The translations under genes and the position numbers were made by a program. Under the pieces are notes generated by a model. The model made no database searches, was not told the DNA's origin, and saw only the letters and a program-made list of their open reading frames with translations. Of a DNA stretch of 64,000 bases, positions 18,345 to 29,286 are shown one piece after another (within the stretch, counting starts at the first letter, position 1; each line of letters starts with the position of its first letter). Source of the stretch: Piscinibacter sp. (GTDB lineage: Bacteria; Pseudomonadota; Gammaproteobacteria; Burkholderiales; Burkholderiaceae_C). The stretch covers positions 561,566 through 625,565 of the forward strand of contig JADJJI010000005.1 in NCBI GenBank assembly GCA_016706565.1. The letters are read 5' to 3'.

Positions 18345-19214
18345 CTACTCCGGCCGCGCGTAGCGCTTGGCGCGCAGGTTTTTCTTGATCTCCTGCAGCA
18401 TCGGCCGCAGCTCGCCGGGCAGTCGCAGCGCGACCGCGGTGGTCAGGATGTCGATCACCATCAGGTGCAGCAGGCGCGACACCATCGGGCTGTAGCGGTC
18501 GTAGTCTTCCGGGTGGTCCACCGCGAGCAGGATCTGGTTGGCGCCGCCTTGCGCCATCTGCGCCAGCGGGCTGCCGCTGGCGGTCACGACGATCAGCGTG
18601 GCGCCCTTGCGGCGGGCGATCTCGGCCACGTCGACGAGGTCGCGGCTACGCCCGGAGTTGCTGATGATCACGGCGCAGTCGCCCGGCGCCAGCATGGTGG
18701 CGCTCATCACCTGCACGTGGCCGTCGCTCACCGCGGCGGCGTTCACGCCGAGGCGGAAAAACTTGTGCTGCGCGTCCTGCGCCACGATGCCCGAGTTGCC
18801 GACACCGTAGAACTCGATGCGCTTGCCGCTCTTGCCGGTTTCAGTGAGTGCCGCGATGGCGCGCTCGAAAGCATGGCTGGCGGCGTCGTTGCGGTACTTG
18901 AGCAGCGCGCTGACCGCGTTGTCGATCACCTTGACGACGATGTCGGAGGTCTTGTCGTCCTCGTCCACCGCGCGATGGACGAAGGGCACACCTTCGTTGA
19001 CGCTGCCGGCGAGCTTGCGCTTGAAGTCGGCCAGCCCGTCGTAGCCGACGCTGCGGCAAAAGCGCACCACCGTCGGCTTGCTGACATGCGAACGCTCGGC
19101 GAGCTCGACCACCGGCAGCGTCGCGAAGGCCCGAGGGTCGGTCAGCAGCAGCTTGGCCACGCGCTGCTCGGCCGGCGGCAGCGCGGGGATCGAGGCCTTG
19201 ATGCGATCGAGCAT
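18345..19214 (-). CDS. hexR: HexR-like MurR/RpiR family regulator
   Basis: 289 residues. The N-terminal RpiR helix-turn-helix is clear (LAERSHVSKPTVVRFCRSVG), followed by a SIS sugar-phosphate domain (GVGNSGIVAQDAQHKFFRLG, ISNSGRSRDLVDVAEIARRK). In proteobacteria HexR senses 2-keto-3-deoxy-6-phosphogluconate and represses zwf and Entner-Doudoroff genes. The ATG at 19214 is five bases after the zwf stop, so the two are co-transcribed, the classic HexR context. The symbol rests on this context plus the domain pair. Confidence 0.82.
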   Translation of the reverse strand: MLDRIKASIPALPPAEQRVAKLLLTDPRAFATLPVVELAERSHVSKPTVVRFCRSVGYDGLADFKRKLAGSVNEGVPFVHRAVDEDDKTSDIVVKVIDNAVSALLKYRNDAASHAFERAIAALTETGKSGKRIEFYGVGNSGIVAQDAQHKFFRLGVNAAAVSDGHVQVMSATMLAPGDCAVIISNSGRSRDLVDVAEIARRKGATLIVVTASGSPLAQMAQGGANQILLAVDHPEDYDRYSPMVSRLLHLMVIDILTTAVALRLPGELRPMLQEIKKNLRAKRYARPE

Positions 19215-19219
19215 GCCGC

Positions 19220-20665
19220 TCACTGTTCCTCGGCCCAGGCGAAGCCGTCGCGGGCGACGAGCGCGCTGGCGGCGGCCGGGCCCCAGGTGCCGGCGGCGTA
19301 GGGCCGCGGGCCGGTGCTGTCGCGCGTCCAGGCATTCAGGATCGGCTCCACCCAGCGCCACGCCTGCTCCTGCTCGTCGCTGCGCACGAACAGGTTCAGC
19401 TTGCCGGCGATGGCGTCGAGCAGCAGGCGTTCGTAGCCGCCGACGCGGTTTTCGGCGAAGGCCTTGTCGAAGTCGAGGTCGAGGAACACCGGCGCCAGCG
19501 CGTCGCTCTGCCCTGAGCCCTTGGCGGCCAGCAGGTGCAGCTCCAGGCCGTCTTCCGGCTGCAGCTTGATGACCAGCTTGTTGGGCTGGTTCAGGCCCGG
19601 GAAGATGCTGTGCGGCGTGGGCCGGAAGTTGACGACGATCTGCGCGTCGCGCGCGGCCAGCCGCTTGCCGGTGCGCAGGTAGAAGGGCACGCCGGCCCAG
19701 CGCCAGTTCTGCACTTCGGTGCGCAGCGCGACGAAGGTCTCGGTCTGGCTGCCCGGCGGCACCTTCACCTCCTCGAGGTAGGCCAGCGCCGGGCTGCCGT
19801 CGCAGTTGCCGGCGCGGTACTGGCCGCGCACCACGTCGCGTGCCACGCTCTCGTCGTTGAAGGGCTTCAGCGAGCGCAGCACCTTGAGCTTCTCGTCGCG
19901 GATCGCGTCGGCGTCGTTGCGGCTGGGCGGCTCCATCGCCACCATGGTCAGCAGCTGCAGCGCGTGGTTCTGGATCATGTCGCGCAGCGCGCCGGTGCGG
20001 TCGTAGAAGTCGCCGCGCGTGCCCACGCCGATGCTCTCGGCCAGCGTGATCTGGATGTTGGCGATGCTCTCGCGGCGCCACAGCGGCTCGAACAGCGCGT
20101 TGCCGAAGCGCAGCGCCATCAGGTTCTGCACCGCCGCCTTGCCCAGGTAGTGGTCGATGCGCAGCGCCTGCGTCTCGGTGAAGGCGCCGCGCACCACGCG
20201 GTTGATCTCCTGCGCACTGGCCAGGTCGTGGCCGAGCGGCTTCTCGAGCACCACGCGAACGTTCGGCCCGTTCAGGCCGACCTTGCCGAGCTGCTCGCAG
20301 ATCTGCGGAAACAGGTGCGGGCTGGTGGCCAGGAACAGCACCACCGTGTCGGCCTGGCGCTCGTCGACCCAGGCCTTCAGGCCGGCGTAGTGCTCGGGCA
20401 GAGAGAGATCCATGCGCCGGTAGCGCAGCATGTCGGCGAAGCGGGCGAACTCCTCGTCGCTCGGGCGCTTGGCGCTCTCCACCTCGACGAAGCGCTCCTT
20501 GATGAAGGCGCGGTAGTCGTCGTCGCTGCGCTCGTCGCGGGCGACCGAGAGGATGCGGCCGCCCGTGGGCAGCTTGCCGTGGCGCCAGGCCTGGAACAGC
20601 GCCGGCATCAGCTTTCGCCAGGTGAGGTCGCCGGTGCCGCCGAAGAAGACGAGGTCGAAGGACAT
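19220..20665 (-). CDS. zwf: glucose-6-phosphate 1-dehydrogenase
   Basis: 481 residues, about the usual length. It oxidises glucose-6-phosphate to 6-phosphogluconolactone with NADP or NAD. The nucleotide-binding start is FGGTGDLTWRKLMPAL (normally GASGDLA-KL; the change is mild). The active-site signature RIDHYLGKAAVQN near residue 170 carries the catalytic His-Tyr-Lys region, and VLEKPLGHDL is also present. It starts the zwf-hexR operon and is divergent from the polyol transporter across 310 bases, placing pentose-phosphate entry next to sugar-alcohol import. Confidence 0.95.
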   Translation of the reverse strand: MSFDLVFFGGTGDLTWRKLMPALFQAWRHGKLPTGGRILSVARDERSDDDYRAFIKERFVEVESAKRPSDEEFARFADMLRYRRMDLSLPEHYAGLKAWVDERQADTVVLFLATSPHLFPQICEQLGKVGLNGPNVRVVLEKPLGHDLASAQEINRVVRGAFTETQALRIDHYLGKAAVQNLMALRFGNALFEPLWRRESIANIQITLAESIGVGTRGDFYDRTGALRDMIQNHALQLLTMVAMEPPSRNDADAIRDEKLKVLRSLKPFNDESVARDVVRGQYRAGNCDGSPALAYLEEVKVPPGSQTETFVALRTEVQNWRWAGVPFYLRTGKRLAARDAQIVVNFRPTPHSIFPGLNQPNKLVIKLQPEDGLELHLLAAKGSGQSDALAPVFLDLDFDKAFAENRVGGYERLLLDAIAGKLNLFVRSDEQEQAWRWVEPILNAWTRDSTGPRPYAAGTWGPAAASALVARDGFAWAEEQ

Positions 20666-20975
20666 GTCGATGAACCCGGTGTCGAACCGGGCGACGTAAC
20701 TAAGTTTCAGTCGTCATGATGCATGAGTTTCTTTGATGGGTCAATGCGAGCCCAGCACCGGCCGTTTGCGCTGCCTGCAGTTACGGCCCCGGGGCGCCGA
20801 CGGGAGGCTCCAACGACGCTGGTTGCGCCAACTGCGGGAAAACACTATCGATCGGTGCAAAGAAGTACAGAAGCCGGCCGCCAGAGTATCAACGGGCGAT
20901 TCGTTCGGCCACTAAATTTCCGCTGCCGTCGTGACCATCGTCACCGGGACTCGAACCACACAAGGAGACAAGACC
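20666..20975. other. 310-bp divergent regulatory region, zwf / polyol ABC operon
   Basis: This gap separates zwf (minus) from the polyol binding-protein gene (plus). It holds a near-palindrome GTAACTAAGTTTC at 20696-20708, 31 bases before the zwf start, and a relatively AT-rich stretch around 20837-20870 that could hold the polyol promoter. A strong AAGGAGA ribosome-binding site serves the ATG at 20976. I see no hairpin or RNA gene. Confidence 0.5.
20696..20708. promoter_or_regulatory. candidate HexR site upstream of zwf
   Basis: GTAACT-A-AGTTTC is an inverted repeat with one mismatch, shortly upstream of zwf. HexR boxes in other proteobacteria are AT-rich palindromes with GTAA/TTAC arms, so this is a reasonable but weak match, supported mainly by position and by hexR being in the same operon. 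Confidence 0.35.
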
Positions 20976-22280
20976 ATGAAGCTGAAGGCTTCCCTTTCGC
21001 TGATCTTCGGCCTGAGCGCCGCGTTCGCGGTGTCGGCCGGCGAGCTCGTCATCGCCACCGTCAACAACGGCCACATGATCGAGATGCAGAAGCTCACGCC
21101 GCACTTCGAGAAGGCCAACCCCGGCATCAAGCTGAAGTGGGTGACGCTGGAAGAGGGCACGCTGCGCTCTCGCGTGACCACCGACATCGCCACCAAGGGC
21201 GGCCAATTCGACGTGATGACCATCGGCATGTACGAGACGCCGATCTGGGGCAAGAAGGGCTGGCTCAACGAGCTCAAGACCGACGCCGCCTACGACGTCG
21301 ACGACCTGCTGCCGGCCATGCGCAACGGCCTGTCGGTGGACGGCAAGCTGTACGCCGCGCCGTTCTACGGCGAGAGCTCGATGCTCATGTACCGCAAGGA
21401 CCTGACCGACAAGGCCGGCATCACCTTCGCCGAGCGCCCGACCTGGGAAGACGTGCGCAACGCCGCCGCCAAGATCCACGACCCGAAGGCCGGCGTGTAC
21501 GGCATCTGCCTGCGCGGCAAGCCGGGCTGGGGCGACAACATGGCCTTCCTGACGACGATGGCGAACAGCTTCGGCGCGCAGTGGTTCGACATGTCGTGGA
21601 AGCCGCAGCTCGAGAGCAAGCCCTGGAAAGATGCGGTCACCTTCTACGTCGACCTGCTGAAGAAGTACGGCCCGCCCGGCTCGAGCGCGAACAGCTTCAA
21701 CGAGATCCTGGCGCTGTACAACGAAGGCAAGTGTGGCATGTGGATCGACGCCACCATCGCAGCTTCGTTCATCACCGATCCGAAGCAGAGCAAGGTGGCC
21801 GACAAGGTGGCCTTCGCGCAGGGTCCGCAGGCCGTCACCGCCAAGGGCGCCAACTGGCTGTGGGCCTGGGCGCTGGGCATCCCGGCGAGCACCAAGAACG
21901 CGGCCGACGCGCAGAAGTTCGTCGCCTGGGCCACGTCGAAGGACTACATCAACCTGGTCGCCAAGGAGAAGGGCTGGGCGTCGGTGCCCACCGGCACGCG
22001 CAAGTCGACCTACGCGAACCCGGAGTTCCTGAAGGCCGCGAAGTTCGCCGACGCCGAGAAGAAGGCGATCGACAGCGCCAACCCGAACGACAGCACGCTG
22101 CCCAAGAGCCCGTACGTCGGCGTGCAGTTCGCGGCCATCCCGGAGTTCCAGGCGATCGGCATCGCGGTGGGCCAGCAGATGAGCGCGGCCCTGGCCGGCA
22201 AGGTGACGGTCGACGCGGCGCTGAAGGCCTCGCAGCAGGCCGCGGATCGTGAGATGCGCAAGGGCGGGTATTACAAGTGA
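20976..22280 (+). CDS. polyol ABC transporter substrate-binding protein (sorbitol/mannitol type)
   Basis: 434 residues with a signal peptide (LKASLSLIFGLSAAFAVSAG). It is a family 1 solute-binding protein of the SmoE/MtlE kind: GELVIATVNNGHMIEMQKLT at the mature start, GQFDVMTIGMYETPIWGKKG, and CGMWIDATIAASFITDP. These proteins capture mannitol, sorbitol or arabitol in the periplasm. The ATG at 20976 follows AAGGAGACAAGACC; an in-frame start 15 codons upstream lacks this support. It leads an operon of two permeases, ATPase, two dehydrogenases and a regulator, so polyol uptake is well supported; the exact polyol is not. Confidence 0.88.
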   Translation: MKLKASLSLIFGLSAAFAVSAGELVIATVNNGHMIEMQKLTPHFEKANPGIKLKWVTLEEGTLRSRVTTDIATKGGQFDVMTIGMYETPIWGKKGWLNELKTDAAYDVDDLLPAMRNGLSVDGKLYAAPFYGESSMLMYRKDLTDKAGITFAERPTWEDVRNAAAKIHDPKAGVYGICLRGKPGWGDNMAFLTTMANSFGAQWFDMSWKPQLESKPWKDAVTFYVDLLKKYGPPGSSANSFNEILALYNEGKCGMWIDATIAASFITDPKQSKVADKVAFAQGPQAVTAKGANWLWAWALGIPASTKNAADAQKFVAWATSKDYINLVAKEKGWASVPTGTRKSTYANPEFLKAAKFADAEKKAIDSANPNDSTLPKSPYVGVQFAAIPEFQAIGIAVGQQMSAALAGKVTVDAALKASQQAADREMRKGGYYK

Positions 22281-22282
22281 CC

Positions 22283-22350
22283 CCCCCGTAGCGCCTGGCG
22301 GCGCTCCCCCCCAGGGGGCGCCGCCAGCGGACCGGCGGAGCCGGATCCGC
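22283..22350. repeat. REP-like double hairpin between binding-protein and permease genes
   Basis: Two GC-rich stem-loops in tandem. The first has arms CTGGCGGCGC (22295-22304) and GCGCCGCCAG (22318-22327) with further C/G pairing in the loop. The second is GCGGA-CCGGC paired with GCCGG-A-TCCGC (22327-22350) with one bulge. A related element lies at 41566-41633, and elements of this look are scattered in Burkholderiales genomes. Placed after the first gene of an ABC operon, it could stabilise the upstream mRNA and lower permease expression, as REP elements do in malE-malF. Confidence 0.7.
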
Positions 22351-22381
22351 GGCGGCCGCTTGATCTCGTTGAGGGCACACC

Positions 22382-23239
22382 ATGAATCGACTGCTTCCCC
22401 GCGCGCTGATGGCGCCTGCGGTGGTCACGCTCTTCCTGTGGATGATCGTGCCGCTGGTGATGACGATCTATTTCTCGGTCGTGCGCTACAACCTGATGCA
22501 GCCCGGCCCGAAGGACTTCCTCGGCCTGGCGAACTTCGAGTACTTCGTCACCGACCCGGACTTCGGCCCCTCGGTGCTGAACACGCTGATGCTGCTCGGC
22601 TCGGTGATCGCCATCACGGTGATCCTCGGCGTCGCGCTGGCGCTGCTGGTCAACGAGTCATTCCCGGGCCGCGGCATCGTGCGCGTGCTGCTGATCTCGC
22701 CCTTTTTCGTCATGCCCACGGCCAATGCGCTGCTGTGGAAGCACATGATGATGAACCCGGTGTACGGCGTGCTCGCGCAGGTGGCGATCTTCTTCGGCAG
22801 CACGCCGGTGGACTGGCTCACCGACCACCCGCTGTTCTCGGTGATCCTGATGGTGGCGTGGCAGTGGCTGCCTTTCGCCTGCCTGATCTTCATCACCTCG
22901 TTGCAGAGCCTGGACCGCGACCAGATGGAGGCCGCCGGCATGGACGGCGCCAACGCGCTGCAGAAGTTCTGGTTCCTCACGCTGCCGCACCTGGGCCGGC
23001 CGATCGCGGTGGGCGTGATGATCGAGATGATCTTCCTGATGAGCGTGTTCGCCGAGATCTTCACCACCACCGGCGGCGGGCCCGGCAACGAGAGCACCAA
23101 CGTCGCCTTCCTGATCTTCAAGCAGGCGCTGATGAACTTCGACGTCGGCGTGGCCTCGGCCGGCGCGCTGTTCGCCGTCGTGCTGGCCAACATCGCCGCG
23201 GTGTTTCTGATCCGCATGATCGGCAAGAACCTCGACTGA
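22382..23239 (+). CDS. polyol ABC transporter permease (MalF-like)
   Basis: 285 residues with six predicted membrane segments, the first in MAPAVVTLFLWMIVPLVMTIY. The cytoplasmic EAA loop, which contacts the ATPase, is visible as DQMEAAGMDGANALQKFWFL. It pairs with the MalG-like permease encoded next, and the two form the channel for the polyol. The sequence matches the SmoF/MtlF group. It begins 101 bases after the binding-protein gene; that gap holds the double hairpin. The ATG at 22382 has a TTGAGGG ribosome-binding site. Confidence 0.9.
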   Translation: MNRLLPRALMAPAVVTLFLWMIVPLVMTIYFSVVRYNLMQPGPKDFLGLANFEYFVTDPDFGPSVLNTLMLLGSVIAITVILGVALALLVNESFPGRGIVRVLLISPFFVMPTANALLWKHMMMNPVYGVLAQVAIFFGSTPVDWLTDHPLFSVILMVAWQWLPFACLIFITSLQSLDRDQMEAAGMDGANALQKFWFLTLPHLGRPIAVGVMIEMIFLMSVFAEIFTTTGGGPGNESTNVAFLIFKQALMNFDVGVASAGALFAVVLANIAAVFLIRMIGKNLD

Positions 23240-23250
23240 CGCCTGGACTG

Positions 23251-24072
23251 ATGACCATGAAGCACCTTGCATTGATCGTCCGCACGCTGGCGGCCTGGAG
23301 CATCACCCTGCTGATCGTCTTCCCGCTGATCTGGCTGGTGATCACCGCCTTCAAGACCGAGCAGCAGGCCATCGCGATCCCGCCGCAGCTGTTCTTCACG
23401 CCCACGATGGAGAGCTTCCACGAGGTCGACGAACGCAGCGACTACTTCCTTTTCGCGAAGAACTCCGTCATCACCAGCGTCGTGTCGACACTGCTGGGCC
23501 TGCTGATCGCCGCCCCGGCGGCGTACTCGATGGCCTTCTTCCGCACGAAGCGGACCCGCGACATCCTGATGTGGATGCTGTCGACCAAGATGATGCCGGC
23601 AGTGGGCGCCCTCGTTCCGATCTACGTGATGGCGCAGACCGCGGGCCTGCTGGACTCGCTGACGGCACTGATCATCGTCTTCACGCTGTCCAACCTGCCG
23701 ATCATGGTGTGGATGCTGTACTCGGGCTTCAAGGACATCCCGCCCGACATCCTCGAGGCCGCGCGCATGGACGGCGCGAGCATCTGGGGCGAGTTCCTGC
23801 ACGTGATCCGGCCGCTGGCGATGGGCACGCTCGCCTCCACCGGGCTGCTGTGCCTGGTGCTGAGCTGGAACGAGGCGTTCTGGTCCTTGAACCTGAGCTC
23901 GGCCAAGGCCGGCACGCTGGCCACGCTGATCGCCTCGTACTCCAGCCCCGAAGGCCTGTTCTGGGCCAAGTTGTCGGCCGCGTCGCTGATGGCCATCGCG
24001 CCCATCGTCGTGGTCGGCTGGTTCAGCCAGAAGCAGCTCGTGCAGGGCCTGACCTTCGGCGCCGTCAAGTAA
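23251..24072 (+). CDS. polyol ABC transporter permease (MalG-like)
   Basis: 273 residues from the ATG at 23251 (a second ATG at 23257 is equally possible). Membrane segments begin with WSITLLIVFPLIWLVITAF. The EAA loop is DILEAARMDGASIWGEFLHV, and the protein ends in KQLVQGLTFGAVK, the usual tail of MalG-like sugar permeases. It belongs with the permease encoded 11 bases upstream and the ATPase 20 bases downstream. Confidence 0.9.
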   Translation: MTMKHLALIVRTLAAWSITLLIVFPLIWLVITAFKTEQQAIAIPPQLFFTPTMESFHEVDERSDYFLFAKNSVITSVVSTLLGLLIAAPAAYSMAFFRTKRTRDILMWMLSTKMMPAVGALVPIYVMAQTAGLLDSLTALIIVFTLSNLPIMVWMLYSGFKDIPPDILEAARMDGASIWGEFLHVIRPLAMGTLASTGLLCLVLSWNEAFWSLNLSSAKAGTLATLIASYSSPEGLFWAKLSAASLMAIAPIVVVGWFSQKQLVQGLTFGAVK

Positions 24073-24092
24073 GAACTCCGGGAGACACCACC

Positions 24093-25154
<1,062 letters not shown>

Positions 25155-25156
25155 GC

Positions 25157-25885
25157 ATGGCCGCGCCCCTGCAAGGCAAGGTGGCCGCCATCACCGGCGC
25201 GGCCTCGGGCATCGGCCTGGCGAGCGCCGAGGCGATGCTGGCTGCCGGTGCGCGCGTGGTGCTGGTCGATCGCGACGCGCAGCGCCTGGCCGCCTTGCGC
25301 GAGCGGCTCGGCGAGAACGCGCTGCCGCTGGTGCTGGACCTGCTCGACCCTGCGGCCTGCAAGACGCTGCTGCCGAAGGTGCTGGCGCTGGCCGGCCGGC
25401 TCGACGTCTTCCACGCCAACGCCGGGCTCTACGTCGGCGGCGACCTCGTCGATGCCGACGTCGATGCGATCGACCGCATGCTCCACCTGAACGTCAACGT
25501 CGTGATGAAGAACGTGCACGACGTGCTGCCGCACATGATCGAGCGCGGTTCCGGCGACATCATCGTCACGAGCTCGCTGGCGGCGCATTACCCGACGCCC
25601 TGGGAGCCGGTGTATGCCGCCTCCAAGTGGGCGATCGACTGCTTCGTGCAGACGGTGCGGCGCCAGGTCTTCAAGCACGGCATCCGCGTCGGCGCGATCT
25701 CGCCCGGCCCGGTGATCACCGCGCTGCTGGCCGACTGGCCGCCCGAGAAGCTGAAGGAGGCGCGCGAATCCGGCAGCCTGATCGAGGCGTGCGAGGTGGC
25801 CGAGGTCGTGCTCTTCATGCTCACCCGCCCGCGCGGCATGACCATCCGCGACGTGGTCATGCTGCCCACCCACTTCGACTTGTAG
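25157..25885 (+). CDS. SDR family oxidoreductase (probable polyol dehydrogenase)
   Basis: 242 residues, a classical short-chain dehydrogenase. The cofactor motif is [11 protein letters not shown] near residue 13, with an acidic LVDRD at the end of the second strand that favours NAD over NADP. The catalytic set is S in TSSLAAHYP and YAASK near residues 153-157. The location between the polyol transporter and a mannitol-type dehydrogenase makes it a likely sugar-alcohol dehydrogenase, for example sorbitol to fructose, but substrate is inferred. The ATG at 25157 is favoured over the GTG at 25151 by spacing from AGGGAGG. Confidence 0.85.
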   Translation: MAAPLQGKVAAITGAASGIGLASAEAMLAAGARVVLVDRDAQRLAALRERLGENALPLVLDLLDPAACKTLLPKVLALAGRLDVFHANAGLYVGGDLVDADVDAIDRMLHLNVNVVMKNVHDVLPHMIERGSGDIIVTSSLAAHYPTPWEPVYAASKWAIDCFVQTVRRQVFKHGIRVGAISPGPVITALLADWPPEKLKEARESGSLIEACEVAEVVLFMLTRPRGMTIRDVVMLPTHFDL

Positions 25886-25894
25886 GTGACCGCG

Positions 25895-27292
25895 ATGAAC
25901 ACCATGCTGCACCTGGGCCTGGGCTCCTTCCACCGCGCCCACCAGGGCGTCTACCTGCACGAGCTGATCAAGACCGGCGACACCTCGTGGACGCTGGCCG
26001 GCGGCAACACCCGCCCCGACATGGCCGAGACCCTGGCCGCGCTGGCGGCGCAGGGCGGCGCCTACACGCTCGAGACCATCTCGCCGGCCGGCGAGCACCG
26101 CTACGAGCGCATCACTTCGATCCGCAAGGTGATCCCCTATGCCGCCGACCTCGCCGGTCTGATCGCCGAAGGCGCGAGCCCGGCGACGAAGATCATCTCG
26201 TTCACCGTCACCGAGGCGGGTTACTACCTCGATGCGAAGAACCGGCTCGACCTGAACTTCGCCGACCTCGCCGCCGACCTGCAGGCGGCGAAAGCTGGCC
26301 GTCCCGGGAGCACGATCTATGCGGCGCTCACGGCGATCCTGCGCGCGCGCCGCGCCGCCGGGGCCGGGCCGGTCACGCTGCTGAACTGCGACAACCTGCG
26401 CCACAACGGCGACCGCTCGCGCAGCGGCCTGCTGCAGTTCGTCGACCTGCTCGGCGACAGCGACCTGCGCGCGTGGATCGAGGCGAACACGACCAGCCCG
26501 AACGCGATGGTCGACCGCATCACGCCGCGCCCGGCGCCCGAGGTGCGCGAGCGTGTCAAGGCCGCCACCGGCGTCGACGACCCGGCCGCGCTGATGGGCG
26601 AGAGCTTCATCCAGTGGGTGATCGAGGACCGTTTCGCCGCCGGCCGGCCGGCCTGGGAGAAGGTGGGCGTGGAGATGGTGACCTCCGTCGACCCCTACGA
26701 GGAGGCGAAGATCCGCCTGCTCAACGCCACGCACAGCTGCATCGCCTGGGCCGGCACGCTGGCCGGCTTCCTGTACATCCACGAGGGCACGCACGACGCC
26801 GAGATCCGCCGGCTCGCCCACGACTACGTCACCGACGACACGATTCCTTGCCTTCATTCGCCCGGGAAGCCGAGCCCGATCGACCTGGCCGCCTACCGCG
26901 ACATCGTGCTCGACCGCTTCGGCAACCCGGCCATCCGCGACACCAACCAGCGCGTGGCGATGGACGGCTACAGCAAGATCCCCGGCTTCATCGTGCCGAC
27001 GATCCGCGAGCGGCTGGCGGCGAACGCCTCGATCGCCAGCGTGGCAATGCTGCCGGCGCTGTTCCTCGCCTACCTGCAACGCTGGCACCGCGGGCAGATC
27101 CCCTACACCTACCAGGACCAGGCGATGGACCCGGCATCGGCGCACGCGATCTGCGAGTCGGCCGACCCGCTGGCCGCCTTCGCTGCAGACAAGGTATTGT
27201 TCGGGCCACTGGCCGGCGACGAGCGCCTGGTCGCCGCACTGCGCACCGCGAGCGCGCGGGTGGCCGACTTCGTGCAGCGCCGCAGCCCTTGA
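25895..27292 (+). CDS. mannitol dehydrogenase family protein
   Basis: About 465 residues, close to the length of long-chain polyol dehydrogenases. The NAD-binding start is [20 protein letters not shown], a hallmark of mannitol 2-dehydrogenase, D-arabinitol 4-dehydrogenase and fructuronate reductase. The catalytic Lys-Asn-His set is in [10 protein letters not shown] near residue 275. In this context it most likely oxidises mannitol or arabitol to fructose or xylulose. A GTG at 25886 directly after the previous stop is possible, but AGGTGA fits the ATG at 25895 better. No fructokinase or xylulokinase lies in the operon, unlike the Pseudomonas mtl operon. Confidence 0.9.
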   Translation: MNTMLHLGLGSFHRAHQGVYLHELIKTGDTSWTLAGGNTRPDMAETLAALAAQGGAYTLETISPAGEHRYERITSIRKVIPYAADLAGLIAEGASPATKIISFTVTEAGYYLDAKNRLDLNFADLAADLQAAKAGRPGSTIYAALTAILRARRAAGAGPVTLLNCDNLRHNGDRSRSGLLQFVDLLGDSDLRAWIEANTTSPNAMVDRITPRPAPEVRERVKAATGVDDPAALMGESFIQWVIEDRFAAGRPAWEKVGVEMVTSVDPYEEAKIRLLNATHSCIAWAGTLAGFLYIHEGTHDAEIRRLAHDYVTDDTIPCLHSPGKPSPIDLAAYRDIVLDRFGNPAIRDTNQRVAMDGYSKIPGFIVPTIRERLAANASIASVAMLPALFLAYLQRWHRGQIPYTYQDQAMDPASAHAICESADPLAAFAADKVLFGPLAGDERLVAALRTASARVADFVQRRSP

Positions 27293-27328
27293 TCACGACG
27301 CCACCGAGACGATTCCGAAAGACCCGCC

Positions 27329-28255
27329 ATGGCCCTGCAACGCGTCCGCAGCCCGGAGCTGGAGCACGATGTCGGCCGCACGCCCAACCTGGGCTACGAG
27401 CCGGCGGGCACCTATGGCTTCGTGCGCTTCCTCGAGCACGGTTTCCCGAACCCGCTGGTGCGCTGGCACTACCACGAGGAGTACGAGCTGCACCTGATCG
27501 TCGCCACGCGCGGCAAGGTGTTCGTGGGCGACTACATCGGCCAGTTCGAGCCCGGCCACCTGGTGCTGACCGGCCCGCGCCTGCCGCACAACTGGATCTC
27601 CACCGAGGTGCCCGAGGGCGGCGTGGCGCTGCGCGACATGGTGCTGCAGTTCGCCGATGCGCCGCTGCGCCAGGCGGCGGCGCAGATCCCGGAGCTGGCC
27701 GAGGCGCTGCCGCTGCTCGAGCGGGCGCGCTACGGCATCGAGTTCTTCGGGCTGTCCGAGCGCATGCGCGAGCGCATCACGCGCGTCAAGCAATTGCACG
27801 GGCTGCAGCGCTTCGCCGAGTTCACCGAGCTGCTCGGCGAGCTGGCCGGCAGCAACGACTACCGGCTACTGTCCACCGTGCAGCTGCAGAGCTTCGACGA
27901 CGACGCGGCGCTGGCGCGCATCAGCGGGATCGTCGACTTCCTCACCGAGCACTACAGCGAGAACTTCTCGATGGCCGACCTGTGCGCGCGGCTGGACATG
28001 ACGGAGAGCAGCTTCTCGCGCTACTTCCGCCGCGCCACCGGCAACAGCTACACCGACTTCGTCAACCGGCTGCGCATCAACAAGGCCTGCCAGCTGCTGA
28101 TGGAGACCGACCGCTACATCACCAACGTCTGCTACGACGTCGGCTTCAACAACGTGGCCAACTTCAACCGGCGCTTCCTGCAGATCAAGGGCATGACGCC
28201 GAAGGAATTCCGCCGCCAGTCCGAGGCCCGCTTCGGCCAGGTTACCAACGGATAA
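27329..28255 (+). CDS. AraC family regulator of polyol use (MtlR-like)
   Basis: 308 residues. A cupin-like N-terminal sensing domain ([20 protein letters not shown], then [14 protein letters not shown]) is followed by an AraC helix-turn-helix pair ([20 protein letters not shown] and [20 protein letters not shown]). This is the arrangement of MtlR, the activator of mannitol/arabitol operons in pseudomonads. Its position at the end of the polyol operon, 36 bases after the dehydrogenase, supports the same job, with the target probably upstream of 20976. Confidence 0.88.
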   Translation: MALQRVRSPELEHDVGRTPNLGYEPAGTYGFVRFLEHGFPNPLVRWHYHEEYELHLIVATRGKVFVGDYIGQFEPGHLVLTGPRLPHNWISTEVPEGGVALRDMVLQFADAPLRQAAAQIPELAEALPLLERARYGIEFFGLSERMRERITRVKQLHGLQRFAEFTELLGELAGSNDYRLLSTVQLQSFDDDAALARISGIVDFLTEHYSENFSMADLCARLDMTESSFSRYFRRATGNSYTDFVNRLRINKACQLLMETDRYITNVCYDVGFNNVANFNRRFLQIKGMTPKEFRRQSEARFGQVTNG

Positions 28256-28338
28256 CAAGCCGGCCGAACGGTGGCGGCGCGCGCCGCCGCCCGGGTTCTA
28301 ATGGAGGGCGTGATCCTGCCGCTCCCACCGTGTGCCCC

Positions 28339-29286
28339 ATGAACCAGCTCGACCAGCTCAAGCAGTACACCACCGTCGTCGCCGACACCGGCAACTTCAG
28401 GCAGCTTGCCGCCTTCGCGCCGCGCGACGCCACCACCAACCCATCGCTGATCCTCAAGGCGGTGCAGCAGCCCGAGTACGCACCGCTGCTGGCCGAGACG
28501 GTGGCCGCACACAAGGGCCAGCCGCTGGACGAGATCGTCGACCACGTGCTGGTGCGCTTCGGCCGCGAAATCCTCAAGGTGGTGCCGGGGCGCGTGTCGA
28601 CCGAAGTCGATGCGCGGCTGAGCTTCGACACCGCCGCCACCGTGGCGCGGGCGCGCCGCATCATGGCGCTGTACGAGGATTCGGGCATCGGCCGCGAGCG
28701 CGTGCTCATCAAGGTGGCGTCGACCTGGGAGGGCATCCAGGCGGCGCGCATCCTGCAGCACCAGGGCATCCAGTGCAACCTGACGCTGCTGTTCGCCTTC
28801 TGCCAGGCGGTGGCCTGCGGTGATGCCGGCGTGCGGCTGATCTCACCCTTCGTCGGGCGCATCTACGACTGGCACAAGAAGGCCGCCGGCGCCGCCTGGG
28901 ACGAAGCCGCGAACAGCGGCGCCAACGACCCCGGCGTGAAGTCGGTGGCGCAGATCTACACCTACTACAAGCGCTTCGGCATCGACACCGAGGTGATGGG
29001 TGCGAGCTTCCGCAACATCGGGCAGATCCTCGCGCTGGCCGGCTGCGACCTGCTCACCATCAGCCCCGAGCTGCTCGCGCAACTGCAGGCGGGCAGCGCG
29101 CCGGTGGCGCGTGCGCTCGACCCGGCGGTGTGCACGAAGGCGCAGGTGCATGCGCTGAGCTTCAACGAGGCGAGCTTCCGCTGGGCGCTCAACGAGGATG
29201 CGATGGCCACCGAGAAGCTGGCCGAAGGCATCCGCGCCTTCGCCGCCGATGCCGCCAAGCTCGACAAGATGATCGGAGCCCTGTGA
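28339..29286 (+). CDS. tal: transaldolase
   Basis: 315 residues, typical of the enterobacterial-type enzyme (TalB-like). It moves a dihydroxyacetone unit between sedoheptulose-7-phosphate and glyceraldehyde-3-phosphate in the non-oxidative pentose phosphate pathway. [12 protein letters not shown] near residue 30 and the Schiff-base Lys in [16 protein letters not shown] near 130 are diagnostic. The gene begins 83 bases after the AraC regulator, so it may have its own promoter or be read through. Its stop shares a base with the pgi start (TGATG). Confidence 0.95.
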   Translation: MNQLDQLKQYTTVVADTGNFRQLAAFAPRDATTNPSLILKAVQQPEYAPLLAETVAAHKGQPLDEIVDHVLVRFGREILKVVPGRVSTEVDARLSFDTAATVARARRIMALYEDSGIGRERVLIKVASTWEGIQAARILQHQGIQCNLTLLFAFCQAVACGDAGVRLISPFVGRIYDWHKKAAGAAWDEAANSGANDPGVKSVAQIYTYYKRFGIDTEVMGASFRNIGQILALAGCDLLTISPELLAQLQAGSAPVARALDPAVCTKAQVHALSFNEASFRWALNEDAMATEKLAEGIRAFAADAAKLDKMIGAL

